Positions 43,173 to 51,811 of a DNA stretch of 64,000 nucleotides are shown in pieces. Position 1 is the first letter of the stretch, and each line of letters starts with the position of its first letter. The stretch is from Halieaceae bacterium (GTDB lineage: Bacteria; Pseudomonadota; Gammaproteobacteria; Pseudomonadales; Halieaceae): NCBI GenBank assembly GCA_902623175.1, contig CACNSR010000003.1:124001-188000 (forward strand). Direction: 5' to 3'. The translations under genes were made by a program, and so were the position numbers. The notes beneath the pieces are model-generated. The model worked only from the letters and a program-made list of their open reading frames with translations. It did no database searches and was not told the origin of the DNA.

Positions 43173-43814
43173 TCAAAGCAGTCCCTCCAGACTTGACCAC
43201 ACCGCGTCGAGTATCTGTGGCTGCGCCGCCGCGGTCGGATGAATGCCGTCGGCCTGCATGAGTTTGGGTTCCAATGCGACTGACGCCAGAGGGAAGTCCG
43301 CTAATGCGGCCCCGGTTTGTTGGGCGGCCTGGGTGAATGTGGCGCGAAAGGCATCGGTATAGAACTTGCCCAAGTTCGGGGGTATCTCCATCGGCAACAC
43401 CAGCGCCGTAGCGCCGGCGGCCTCGCTCAATTCGATCATGGCAATCAGGTTTTCCCTCAGTTGCCCCAGGGGATAGCCTCGCAGCCCGTCATTGCCACCC
43501 AGTTCAATGACCACAATGCGAGGTTCGTGGGTCTCGAGCAGAGCGGGCAACCTGCGCAAGCCGCCCGCAGAGGTGTCCCCTGATATACTGGCGTTTACGG
43601 TATGATACGGCCTGTCCTCTTTTTCCAGTCGCGATTCCAGTAGCGCCACCCAGCCCTGTTCCAGAGAGAGTCCGTATGCAGCGCTGATGCTGTCGCCGAG
43701 GACCAGGATGGGTCGGGTTGGCTGCGCAGTGACGTCGCTTGCGAGAACAAGCATCAGCAATCCGAGCCAGGCCGTGACTCGTAAGCGTCGTGCGAGGACA
43801 TGCAGTATGATCAA
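43173..43814 (-). CDS. tesA: Acyl-CoA thioesterase I / lysophospholipase L1
   Basis: The 213-residue GDSL hydrolase has a signal peptide (LLMLVLASDVTAQ), the GDSISAAYG block with Ser nucleophile, the GGNDGLRG block and DGIHPTAAAQ holding the Asp and His. It cleaves acyl thioesters and lysophospholipids in the periplasm. TTG at 43814 with AAGGAG ten bases upstream is the preferred start. It overlaps the divergent ybbA start by eight bases. Longer frames to 43937 run antisense to ybbA. Confidence 0.92.
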   Translation of the reverse strand: MIILHVLARRLRVTAWLGLLMLVLASDVTAQPTRPILVLGDSISAAYGLSLEQGWVALLESRLEKEDRPYHTVNASISGDTSAGGLRRLPALLETHEPRIVVIELGGNDGLRGYPLGQLRENLIAMIELSEAAGATALVLPMEIPPNLGKFYTDAFRATFTQAAQQTGAALADFPLASVALEPKLMQADGIHPTAAAQPQILDAVWSSLEGLL

Positions 43815-44469
43815 AGTAAGCCAGCTCCTTAAAACGGTACCCACCGCCGATGGTGATCTCACCATCTTGCGCGGCGTCGACCTGGAGATTTCAGCCGGCA
43901 CGTCCGCCGCGATTGTTGGTGCTTCCGGTTCGGGCAAGTCTACCTTGCTGGGACTGCTCGCGGGTATGGATGTGGCCTCCGCGGGGCAGGTGTGGCTCGA
44001 CGGGGTGAATCTCAGCGCGTTGGATGAGGACGCACGAGCCCGGCTGCGCGCTGCAAAAGTGGGCTTCGTGTTTCAGAACTTTCAATTACTTCCCGCGCTG
44101 ACTGCAAAGGAAAACGTCATGCTGCCGCTCGAGTTGGAGGGCATTGATGAGGCGGGCAGCATTGCCGAGTGTTTTCTTGCGGAGGTCGGACTGCAGGGCC
44201 GACTGGCACATTATCCCACTACGCTATCGGGGGGTGAGCAGCAGCGAGTCGCCATTGCGCGTGCTTTCGCGAGAGAGCCCGCGGTATTGTTCGCTGATGA
44301 ACCCACCGGGAACCTTGATACCCGCACCGGCGAGCGCATTATCGATTTGCTTTTTGAACTCAATGCCCGCGCGAGCACAACATTGGTGCTCGTCACCCAT
44401 GATGAGCGACTCGCCGAGCGGTGCGATCAGCGTTTTTCGATGACAGCCGGGGAGTTGTCCGGGCCGTGA
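43807..44469 (+). CDS. ybbA: ABC transporter ATPase YbbA
   Basis: The 220-residue ATPase has Walker A GASGSGKST, signature LSGGEQQRVAIARAF and Walker B VLFADEPTGNLD, as in the LolD/MacB-type group. ATG at 43807 follows GAGG by nine bases. The divergent tesA and the overlapping permease gene behind it are the E. coli tesA-ybbAP arrangement. Confidence 0.93.
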   Translation: MIKVSQLLKTVPTADGDLTILRGVDLEISAGTSAAIVGASGSGKSTLLGLLAGMDVASAGQVWLDGVNLSALDEDARARLRAAKVGFVFQNFQLLPALTAKENVMLPLELEGIDEAGSIAECFLAEVGLQGRLAHYPTTLSGGEQQRVAIARAFAREPAVLFADEPTGNLDTRTGERIIDLLFELNARASTTLVLVTHDERLAERCDQRFSMTAGELSGP

Positions 44470-46949
44470 AACAGGCGCTCACCTGGAAGTTGCTCGCAAG
44501 AGAGTGGCGCAGTGGCGAGCTGGGCATACTGTTCATGGCACTGGTGCTTGCTGTGTCAGTGGTGGTAGGCGTCAGCAGTTTCGTCACCCGGTTACAGTCA
44601 GCGTTACTGTCTGAGAGCGCGCGCTTTTTGGCCGCAGATATGGTCGCTGTTGGCCGATCGCCAACACCAGAGTCCTGGATATTGGCAGCGCGCGAGCAGC
44701 AGCTTCAGCCCACTGAGGTCGTGGGCTTTCCTTCAATGGCGGTGGCCGACATCGATCATATGGCTCTGTCATCGGTTAAGGCAGTGTCATCGGGATACCC
44801 ACTGCGGGGTGAGTTGCTCTGGTCTTCGGAGCCCTATGGTGAGATCCGTGAGACGGGGGCCATTCCTGGTCCGGGAGAGGTCTGGCTGGCGCCAAGATTG
44901 TTTTCACTCCTGGATGTCGAGCCGGGAGACTCGATTTTTGTCGGGGAGCAACCCCTTCGGATCAGTGGCGCGATCCGGGGCGAGCCCGACGCGACCACTG
45001 CTGTCTTCGGTTTTGGGCCCCGCTTGTTGATGAATACCGCTGATATTCCTGCTACCGGTGTGATTCAGCCGGGTAGCCGCGTCGAATATCGACTGCTCCT
45101 TAGCGGGACGTCCGATGCGATTGCGGCGTTTACAGAGTGGGTCGACCCTCAGTTAGGACAGGGCCAAAGGTTGGACTCGGTTGAGCGCGCTCAGCCCAGC
45201 ATTGGTGAAACGCTGGACAGGGCGCGGGGGTTTCTACTGCTGGCTGGTTCTCTGGCGGTTGTGCTGGCGGCGGCGGCGATCACGCTGGCCAGTCGGCGTT
45301 TCGGTGAACGGCATACGCAGTATGTGGCTATTTTGAAAAGCCTGGGTGCCCAGTCCTTGGAAATCGCCAGCCTGTATGGCAGGAGTCTTTTCTGGATCGG
45401 ACTGTGCGGCACGCTCATCGGCTGTGCGCTGGGGTGGGTACTGCAGGAGACCTTCATTCGGGTGCTGGGCAGCCTGTTGCCGGTTGAGCCTGGCGCTGCG
45501 GGTATGAAGCCGGTGTTGATTGGTGGGGTGACTGCAGCGGTGTGTTTGATGTTTTTCGCGTGGCCGCCCCTCAGGCGTCTGGGGCAGGCGTCGCCGCTAA
45601 GAGTGCTTCGCGCCGACATGGGGGTCGCCGAGGCGCAGCGTTCCCATGATTTTGTTCTGGGCAGCCTGGCAATCGTGGCGCTAATGTGGTGGTACAGCGG
45701 TAGCGCGCTGGTGACGGGCACTGTCATCGCGGGATTATGCGTGGTGATGGGTCTGGGTTACCTGGCGGCCAGCGTCTTGCTTTCCGGAAGTCGATCGGTA
45801 GGTGGATTCGCGGGCAGTCTGTGGCGCGTGGCATTGGCGGGACTGCAGCGTCGGGGTCGCGCTAACGCGCTCCAGATGGTGATTTTTGCTATGGCGATCA
45901 TGTTGATGTTGCTTCTCTCGGTGGTGCGAACGTCGCTCATCGGTCAATGGCAGGCGCAGTTGCCTCCCGACGCCCCGAATCACTTCCTCATGAACCTGGC
46001 TCCGGAGGAGCGACCAGCGCTGCAAACATTTTTCGTAAACAACGAGATTCTCTCAGAAACCTTGTACCCCATGACCCGGGGCAGGGTGATCAGTGTGAAC
46101 AACGCGGCGCTACCGCGATGGGAGGAGCTTGAGGAGGACGGTGCCCCACGGCAGCGTGAGGCAAACTTCACCTGGTCAGATAGGATCCCCACTGGCAACG
46201 CATTACTGGACGGGGAGTGGTGGACGGCGGACACCGATCAGGCCTGGGTGTCGCTTGAAGAAGAATTCGCCGGTGACATCGGTGCGACTTTGGGCGATCG
46301 GTTGTCTTTACGCATTGGCGCAGATGCGCTTGAGGTGACGGTCCTTAATATTCGCGCTGTGGATTGGCAGTCCATGCGTCCCAATTTTTTTATGGTGTTT
46401 CCGCGCAAGGTGCTCGAGGCTTTTCCGGGGATGTATATGACAAGCTTCCGATTGCTGCCCGAGCAGAAGTCGCTGCTCAATCAGCTCGTGAGAATTTTGC
46501 CCACGGTGACAGTGATCGAGCTCGATATCGTGATTCGTGAAATGCGGGTGGTGATCGACCAGGTCGCTAGAGCGTTGGAGCTTGTGCTCGGCGTTATTTT
46601 GCTGGCGGGGGCCTTGGTGCTGATCTCCGGCGTTCGCTCAAGCTTAGATGGCCGTCTGCGAGAGAGCGCATTACTGCGCGCTGTGGGCGCCCGGAAGGGT
46701 GTGGTGTTGGGCGCGCTTTGGGTCGAGTTTCTGGTGTTGGGCGGACTCGCCGGCGCGCTCGCCAGTGTCGGTGCGGAGGTTGCGGCCTGGGGTTTGCAGA
46801 CGCAGGTATTTGAGATGAGCTGGACGCCAACACCGTTGATGTGGGCCCTTGGGCCTGCTCTCGGCGCCGTGATCGTGGGCGCGTTGGGGGTTTGGTCGTG
46901 CCGGCGGGTTGTCAACGTCCCACCGGTGGTTATTCTTCGAGAGGTCTGA
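44466..46949 (+). CDS. ybbP: ABC transporter permease YbbP
   Basis: The 827-residue MacB/FtsX-type permease has ten membrane segments in the YbbP order, with large periplasmic domains after helix 1 and in the second half. The C-terminal FtsX block reads RLRESALLRAVGARKGVV. The GTG start overlaps the ybbA stop by four bases. The pair probably handles an envelope lipid or its hydrolysis product linked to TesA. Confidence 0.92.
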   Translation: MKQALTWKLLAREWRSGELGILFMALVLAVSVVVGVSSFVTRLQSALLSESARFLAADMVAVGRSPTPESWILAAREQQLQPTEVVGFPSMAVADIDHMALSSVKAVSSGYPLRGELLWSSEPYGEIRETGAIPGPGEVWLAPRLFSLLDVEPGDSIFVGEQPLRISGAIRGEPDATTAVFGFGPRLLMNTADIPATGVIQPGSRVEYRLLLSGTSDAIAAFTEWVDPQLGQGQRLDSVERAQPSIGETLDRARGFLLLAGSLAVVLAAAAITLASRRFGERHTQYVAILKSLGAQSLEIASLYGRSLFWIGLCGTLIGCALGWVLQETFIRVLGSLLPVEPGAAGMKPVLIGGVTAAVCLMFFAWPPLRRLGQASPLRVLRADMGVAEAQRSHDFVLGSLAIVALMWWYSGSALVTGTVIAGLCVVMGLGYLAASVLLSGSRSVGGFAGSLWRVALAGLQRRGRANALQMVIFAMAIMLMLLLSVVRTSLIGQWQAQLPPDAPNHFLMNLAPEERPALQTFFVNNEILSETLYPMTRGRVISVNNAALPRWEELEEDGAPRQREANFTWSDRIPTGNALLDGEWWTADTDQAWVSLEEEFAGDIGATLGDRLSLRIGADALEVTVLNIRAVDWQSMRPNFFMVFPRKVLEAFPGMYMTSFRLLPEQKSLLNQLVRILPTVTVIELDIVIREMRVVIDQVARALELVLGVILLAGALVLISGVRSSLDGRLRESALLRAVGARKGVVLGALWVEFLVLGGLAGALASVGAEVAAWGLQTQVFEMSWTPTPLMWALGPALGAVIVGALGVWSCRRVVNVPPVVILREV

Positions 46950-46998
46950 GTGCGGGCTCTGGCGGCTGAATGCCGCGCCGTGCATCGCAGTGTCATGC

Positions 46999-47979
46999 TC
47001 AGCCTAGAAGATGGGCTACCGCATCCCGCTCTTCAGTCAGTTCCTGCGCGGTAGCGTCCATGTTTTCCCGGCTGAATGCGGAGAGTTCGAGATCTTGCAC
47101 GATCTCCCAGTCACCGCCGCTGCAGCGGCAGGGGAAAGAGTAAATGAGTTCGGGTTCGATGCCGTAGGATCCGTCAGAAATGACCCCCATGGAAACCCAA
47201 TCGTCGGCTGGCGTACCCAGCGCCCAGCTGCGCATATGATCCACGGCGGCATTGGCCGCTGAGGCGGCGGAAGAGGCGCCGCGGGCCTCAATAATGGCGG
47301 CACCACGTTGTTGCACTGTCGGCATAAAGGTGTCGCTATACCAATCCATATCCAGACCGTCCATGGCCGATTCGCCAGACACTAAAGCGTGGTGAAGGTC
47401 GGGGTATTGCGTTGCGGAATGATTGCCCCAGATCGTCATTTGGCGGATGTCGTTCACGGTAGACCCAGTTTTTTGTGCGAGCTGGGTTTTAGCTCTATTG
47501 TGGTCGAGCCGTGTCATGGCAGTGAACTGGCGGGGGTCGATATCCGGTGCGTTGCGCTGAGTGATAAGAGCGTTGGTATTGGCAGGGTTGCCGACCACCA
47601 GTACCTTGATGTGTTTGCTGGAGACGGCGTTGATCGCCTTGCCCTGCACGCCAAAAATAGCGGCGTTGGCCTCGAGCAGGTCTTTGCGCTCCATGCCTGG
47701 GCCGCGGGGGCGGGCGCCCACCAGCAGCGCGTAATCCGAATCTTTGAACGCGACCTTCGGGTCGTCGGTACAGATCACATCTGCCAGTAGCGGAAACGCA
47801 CAGTCATCGAGCTCCATTTTGACGCCACCGAGCGCGTCCATCGCCGGAGTGATGTCCAGTAGTTGCAGAATGACAGGTTGGTCATCACCCAGCATCGACC
47901 CCGAAGCGATTCGAAAGAGCAGGGCGTAACCGATTTGTCCTGCGGCTCCGGTGACAGTAACGCGAACGGGTGCTTTCAT
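46999..47979 (-). CDS. mdh: Malate dehydrogenase
   Basis: The 326-residue NAD-dependent enzyme of the TCA cycle belongs to the cytosolic-type MDH group: [12 protein letters not shown] at the N-terminus, substrate Arg residues in [15 protein letters not shown], catalytic TRLDHNRAK and [11 protein letters not shown]. It converges with ybbP, 49 bp away. Confidence 0.97.
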   Translation of the reverse strand: MKAPVRVTVTGAAGQIGYALLFRIASGSMLGDDQPVILQLLDITPAMDALGGVKMELDDCAFPLLADVICTDDPKVAFKDSDYALLVGARPRGPGMERKDLLEANAAIFGVQGKAINAVSSKHIKVLVVGNPANTNALITQRNAPDIDPRQFTAMTRLDHNRAKTQLAQKTGSTVNDIRQMTIWGNHSATQYPDLHHALVSGESAMDGLDMDWYSDTFMPTVQQRGAAIIEARGASSAASAANAAVDHMRSWALGTPADDWVSMGVISDGSYGIEPELIYSFPCRCSGGDWEIVQDLELSAFSRENMDATAQELTEERDAVAHLLG

Positions 47980-48176
47980 GATGGGGTTCCTCGCTTGTCG
48001 GCAATCTGTAGTGGGTTAGAAGCGGCTCGGATTGTCCTGTCAGACGGACGAAAACTCAAGTCATCAGCCGAATCGCCGCGCCGTTTGTCTTTTGCGCCGC
48101 GCAGTGGTCTCTCATATCATCCCCGGCACCAGGGCGTGCGCATGACGCTCACGGCGCGGGGGCATGGCAGGAAGGA

Positions 48177-49058
48177 ATGATGTTGCAGGCAGATCAGCAC
48201 AACGTCCGGGTCAGTGATGGCAGGGACAACCGCAAGGAACGGCTTGAGTTCAACAAGCTGCGCAAGCGATTGCGCCGGCATACGGGGAAGGCGATCGCTG
48301 ATTTCAATATGATCGAGGCAGGTGATCGCATCATGGTGTGCATTTCCGGTGGCAAAGACTCCCACGCCATGCTCGAGTTGCTGATCTCGCTGAGATCCAG
48401 TGCGCCTATCGACTTTGAAATTGTGGCCGTGACTCTGGACCAAAAGCAGCCCGGGTATCCCGAGGATGTTTTGCCGGAATATCTGGAAACGCTTAGCTTG
48501 CCCTACTACATATTGGAGAAGGACACCTACAGCGTCGTGCGCAGTATCATTCCCGAGGGCAAGACGACCTGTGGCTTATGCTCGCGGTTGCGCCGTGGGA
48601 CGCTCTACGGCTTTGCCGAGCAGATTGGCGCGACCAAAATCGCCCTGGGCCACCATCGTGACGACATTGTAGAAACGATGTTTCTCAATCTTTTTTTCGG
48701 AGGAAAGCTAAAGGCGATGCCGCCTAAATTGAAGAGCGATGATGGACGGCATGTCGTGATCCGGCCTCTGGCATACTGTCGTGAGGCGGATATCGCCGAT
48801 TACGCGCGCGCCATGCAGTTTCCAATTGTTCCCTGTAATCTCTGTGGTACCCAGGAGAATCTCCAGCGACAGGAGATCAAAGGCATGCTGACGGACTGGG
48901 AACGACAGTACCCGGGAAGAACAGAAACCATTTTCCGAGCGCTGGGTAATGTCGCACCCTCGCATCTGCTCGATCAGAACCTGTTTGATTTTCAGAGTCT
49001 CAGTGTTGAAATCGATGACAGTTTGGGTGTGCCCGATATCCGCGTTGTAAATCTCTGA
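48177..49058 (+). CDS. ttcA: tRNA 2-thiocytidine(32) synthetase TtcA
   Basis: The 293-residue PP-loop ATPase has [10 protein letters not shown] near residue 57 and two CxxC pairs that bind the Fe-S cluster ([10 protein letters not shown] and PCNLCG). It thiolates cytidine 32 of tRNA. Tandem ATGs at 48177 and 48180 follow AGGAAGGA, and either may be used. Its stop shares one base with ccmA. Confidence 0.95.
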   Translation: MMLQADQHNVRVSDGRDNRKERLEFNKLRKRLRRHTGKAIADFNMIEAGDRIMVCISGGKDSHAMLELLISLRSSAPIDFEIVAVTLDQKQPGYPEDVLPEYLETLSLPYYILEKDTYSVVRSIIPEGKTTCGLCSRLRRGTLYGFAEQIGATKIALGHHRDDIVETMFLNLFFGGKLKAMPPKLKSDDGRHVVIRPLAYCREADIADYARAMQFPIVPCNLCGTQENLQRQEIKGMLTDWERQYPGRTETIFRALGNVAPSHLLDQNLFDFQSLSVEIDDSLGVPDIRVVNL

Positions 49059-49648
49059 TGCTGCTCGAGGCCACTCAGGTTGCGATTGAGCGGGGAGACC
49101 GGAGGCTGCTGAGTGGTGTAGACCTCGGCGTAACAGGAGGTGAGATCTGGCAACTTGTGGGCGCCAACGGTGTGGGCAAGACCAGCCTGCTGAGGGGTTT
49201 GGCGGGTGTGGCCACGCTGGGTGTGATCGGCGATATCCGCCATGGGAGCACTTTTCTCTATCTAGGACACGCCTCCGCGCTCAAATTGGGCCTCAGCGCA
49301 GTGGACAATCTTCGTTGGCACCCCGCCTGCGATGTCACCGCGCCCGCCGACCAGATTTGCGAGGCGCTGGCGGCGGTGAATCTGGCAGGTTACGAGTACC
49401 GACCAGTGGGCGCCTTATCGGCAGGGCAGCAGCGGCGGGTGGCGTTGGCGAGACTGCTGCTGACGGACGCGCCTTTATGGTTGTTGGATGAGCCATTTAC
49501 TGCGCTCGACGTGGCCGGATGTGAGTGGTTGGAGGCGTGCGTTCGCGGCCACGTGAGCGGGGGCGGCGCAACGGTTTTTACCAGTCACCAGCCGAGCCGG
49601 TTCGGGGCGCTGCAGCAAGATCTGGATCTGGGTCAGTATGCCGTCTGA
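49058..49648 (+). CDS. ccmA: Heme exporter ATPase CcmA
   Basis: The 196-residue ABC ATPase has Walker A GANGVGKTSLL, signature LSAGQQRRVALARLLL and Walker B LWLLDEPFTALD. With CcmB, CcmC and CcmD it releases heme-loaded CcmE. It is the first of nine tightly packed ccm genes. Confidence 0.96.
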   Translation: MLLEATQVAIERGDRRLLSGVDLGVTGGEIWQLVGANGVGKTSLLRGLAGVATLGVIGDIRHGSTFLYLGHASALKLGLSAVDNLRWHPACDVTAPADQICEALAAVNLAGYEYRPVGALSAGQQRRVALARLLLTDAPLWLLDEPFTALDVAGCEWLEACVRGHVSGGGATVFTSHQPSRFGALQQDLDLGQYAV

Positions 49649-50336
49649 TCGACCGCTGTTGTCCCTCAGGGCCGCATTCTTGAGGCAATTTCTGCGCAAC
49701 GGCCGGGGCATCATGACGAGGCCCGCAGATGTCGCGAACCCGCTGTTATTTTTTTTCATGGTCATCACCCTGTTTCCGCTCGGGCTGGGGCCTGACCCGA
49801 CCCGCCTGGCGACCCTCGCACCAGGCATCCTCTGGGTAGTGGCCTTATTGGCCAGCCTGATGGTCAGCGCCAAGCTGTTTGCATCGGATTTCGAGGATGG
49901 CAGTTTGGAGCAATTGGCGCTGGCACCGTATCCGCTTGCGGTCACTGCGCTAGCCGAAGTCTGCGCCCATTGGCTCGCGACCGGATTTTTGCTGGCGCTC
50001 GTGTCACCAATTTTTGGCGTCATGCTGGGGTTACCTAACGAGGGCTTGCTCACGCTACTGGTCAGCCTCTTGTTGGGGACCATCTGTCTGACGCTCATTG
50101 GCGCGTTGGGCAGTGCCCTCACGGTCAACATTCGTCGCGGCGGCCTGCTGTTGTCCGTGCTCATCATTCCGCTGAATGTGCCGGTTTTGATTTTCGGGAC
50201 CGCGGCGGTCCGGGAGGCTGTGCTAGGCGGTAATCCGGAGAGTTGGCTGGCGCTACTCGGCGGGTTGGCGCTGGGCTCGCTGGTCGTGGTGCCGCTGGCG
50301 ATTGGCGCCGCGCTCCGCGTCTCACTCGACAGCTGA
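49638..50336 (+). CDS. ccmB: Heme exporter permease CcmB
   Basis: The 232-residue protein has six membrane helices and begins LLSLRAAFLRQFLRNG, with FEDGSLEQLALAPYPL in the first cytoplasmic loop, as in CcmB. It overlaps ccmA by 11 bp. Confidence 0.95.
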   Translation: MPSDRPLLSLRAAFLRQFLRNGRGIMTRPADVANPLLFFFMVITLFPLGLGPDPTRLATLAPGILWVVALLASLMVSAKLFASDFEDGSLEQLALAPYPLAVTALAEVCAHWLATGFLLALVSPIFGVMLGLPNEGLLTLLVSLLLGTICLTLIGALGSALTVNIRRGGLLLSVLIIPLNVPVLIFGTAAVREAVLGGNPESWLALLGGLALGSLVVVPLAIGAALRVSLDS

Positions 50337-50409
50337 TCTTACCTCCGGCACTGGGCTTGGGCGCCAGTCGAACGCGTCATTGAGGGCGGACAGGCGCTAT
50401 ACTACGGGA

Positions 50410-51147
50410 ATGTGGACGTTCATTCACAAGTTGGGTTCGCCCCCCTGGTTTTTTAGATTCAGTGGCACCCTTGTTCGGTGGTTATTGCCCATCACCGTGA
50501 CCCTGCTTCTAGTGGGGGCCATCTGGGGTCTATTGGTGGCGCCACCGGATTTCCGGCAGGGGAATTCCTACAGGATCATCTATATTCACGTGCCCGCTGC
50601 GGTGGTGGCCCTCGCCGGTTATTACCTGATGGCGTTTGCGGGTGCGGTTAGCCTGATTTGGCGGATCAAGATGGCCGACGTCACGATGCGTGCCTCTGCC
50701 CCCGTAGGGGCGATCCTCACGGCGATCGCGTTGGTGACCGGCGCCATCTGGGGCAAACCAACCTGGGGGACATGGTGGATCTGGGATGCTCGCATCACCT
50801 CGATGCTGATATTACTGTTTCTCTATTTGGGTGTGGTGGCACTGTTTGAGGCCTACGAAAACAAAACCGCAGCAGCACGTGCCTGCGCTGTGCTCAGCCT
50901 CGTGGGAATGGTCAATATTCCGATCATCTACAAGTCGGTCGATTGGTGGTACTCACTTCATCAGCCCGCTTCGATTAAATTTAGCGGAGAGTCGGCAATT
51001 GATTCGAGCATGCTGTATCCGTTGCTGTTGATGATTGTGGCCTTTTACTGTTTGTTTACGGTGACTCTGTTGCTGAATATGCGCGCTGAGCTGGTTTGGA
51101 CTCACAGGGAGTCTGGCTGGTTGAAACAGCTGATAGGGGACTCCTGA
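50410..51147 (+). CDS. ccmC: Heme handling protein CcmC
   Basis: The 245-residue protein has six membrane helices and the WWD heme domain WGKPTWGTWWIWDARITS, flanked by His in IYIHVP and WWYSLHQP. It loads heme onto CcmE. ATG at 50410 gives the family N-terminus MWTFIHKLGSP; the frame open to 50302 overlaps ccmB and was not used. Confidence 0.96.
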   Translation: MWTFIHKLGSPPWFFRFSGTLVRWLLPITVTLLLVGAIWGLLVAPPDFRQGNSYRIIYIHVPAAVVALAGYYLMAFAGAVSLIWRIKMADVTMRASAPVGAILTAIALVTGAIWGKPTWGTWWIWDARITSMLILLFLYLGVVALFEAYENKTAAARACAVLSLVGMVNIPIIYKSVDWWYSLHQPASIKFSGESAIDSSMLYPLLLMIVAFYCLFTVTLLLNMRAELVWTHRESGWLKQLIGDS

Positions 51148-51359
51148 TGTACTTCGAATCGCTCTCGGCGGCATGGGATATGGATGGCCACGGTTTATAC
51201 GTTTGGTCGGCCTACGCCCTCACAGCGCTGCCGCTCGTGCTCATGGTGTGGCTGCCTGTAAAGCGCATGCGACAGCACTGGCGCTGGCTCCAGGCGGAGC
51301 AACGCCGGTCAGGCGCTGGCACCGGCGCTCAAACGCCAGCGATGGAGTCTGATCTCTAA
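51147..51359 (+). CDS. ccmD: Heme exporter protein CcmD
   Basis: The 70-residue single-helix protein starts MYFESLSAAWDMDGHGLYVW, the CcmD pattern, with a basic helix (VKRMRQHWRWLQAEQRR) after the membrane span. It shares one base with ccmC and one with ccmE. It helps release holo-CcmE. Confidence 0.93.
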   Translation: MYFESLSAAWDMDGHGLYVWSAYALTALPLVLMVWLPVKRMRQHWRWLQAEQRRSGAGTGAQTPAMESDL

Positions 51360-51811
51360 TGCATCCGGTTCGAAAGCAGCGATTGATTCTGGTCAGTCTC
51401 GTGGTGGTGTTATCGAGCGCCGCTACCGGGCTGGTGGCATTTGCACTGCGCGACAATATCAATCTGTTCTATCCACCCGCGGACGTAGTGGCAGGTAAAG
51501 CGCCAACAGATCGGAGTATCCGGCTTGGCGGGATGGTGGTCGAGGGGAGCATTGAGCGCAGTGATACGGATCTCGATACCACTTTTTGGGTGACCGATTA
51601 CGAGGCTTCAGTGCCGGTGCGCTACAGCGGGATCCTGCCCGATCTGTTTGCCGAGGGCGAGGGTGTCGTGGCTGAAGGTACCTTGGATGAGTCAGGGATG
51701 TTAGTGGCCACACAGGTGCTCGCCAAGCACGATGAGAACTACATGCCCCCAGAGGTGGCTGCTGCACTCGAGGGTAAGACGGCGTCGCAAGGTCAACCCT
51801 TCCTACCATGA
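51359..51811 (+). CDS. ccmE: Heme chaperone CcmE
   Basis: The 150-residue protein has one N-terminal membrane anchor and an OB-fold domain. The heme-binding VLAKHDENYMPPE carries His124 and the Tyr four residues on. It carries heme from CcmC to CcmF/H. Confidence 0.96.
   Translation: MHPVRKQRLILVSLVVVLSSAATGLVAFALRDNINLFYPPADVVAGKAPTDRSIRLGGMVVEGSIERSDTDLDTTFWVTDYEASVPVRYSGILPDLFAEGEGVVAEGTLDESGMLVATQVLAKHDENYMPPEVAAALEGKTASQGQPFLP

Noticed and set aside
46481-46996. 171-codon minus-strand frame at the end of ybbP
   Set aside because: It is Thr/Arg/Pro-rich text opposite a clear FtsX-type permease domain.
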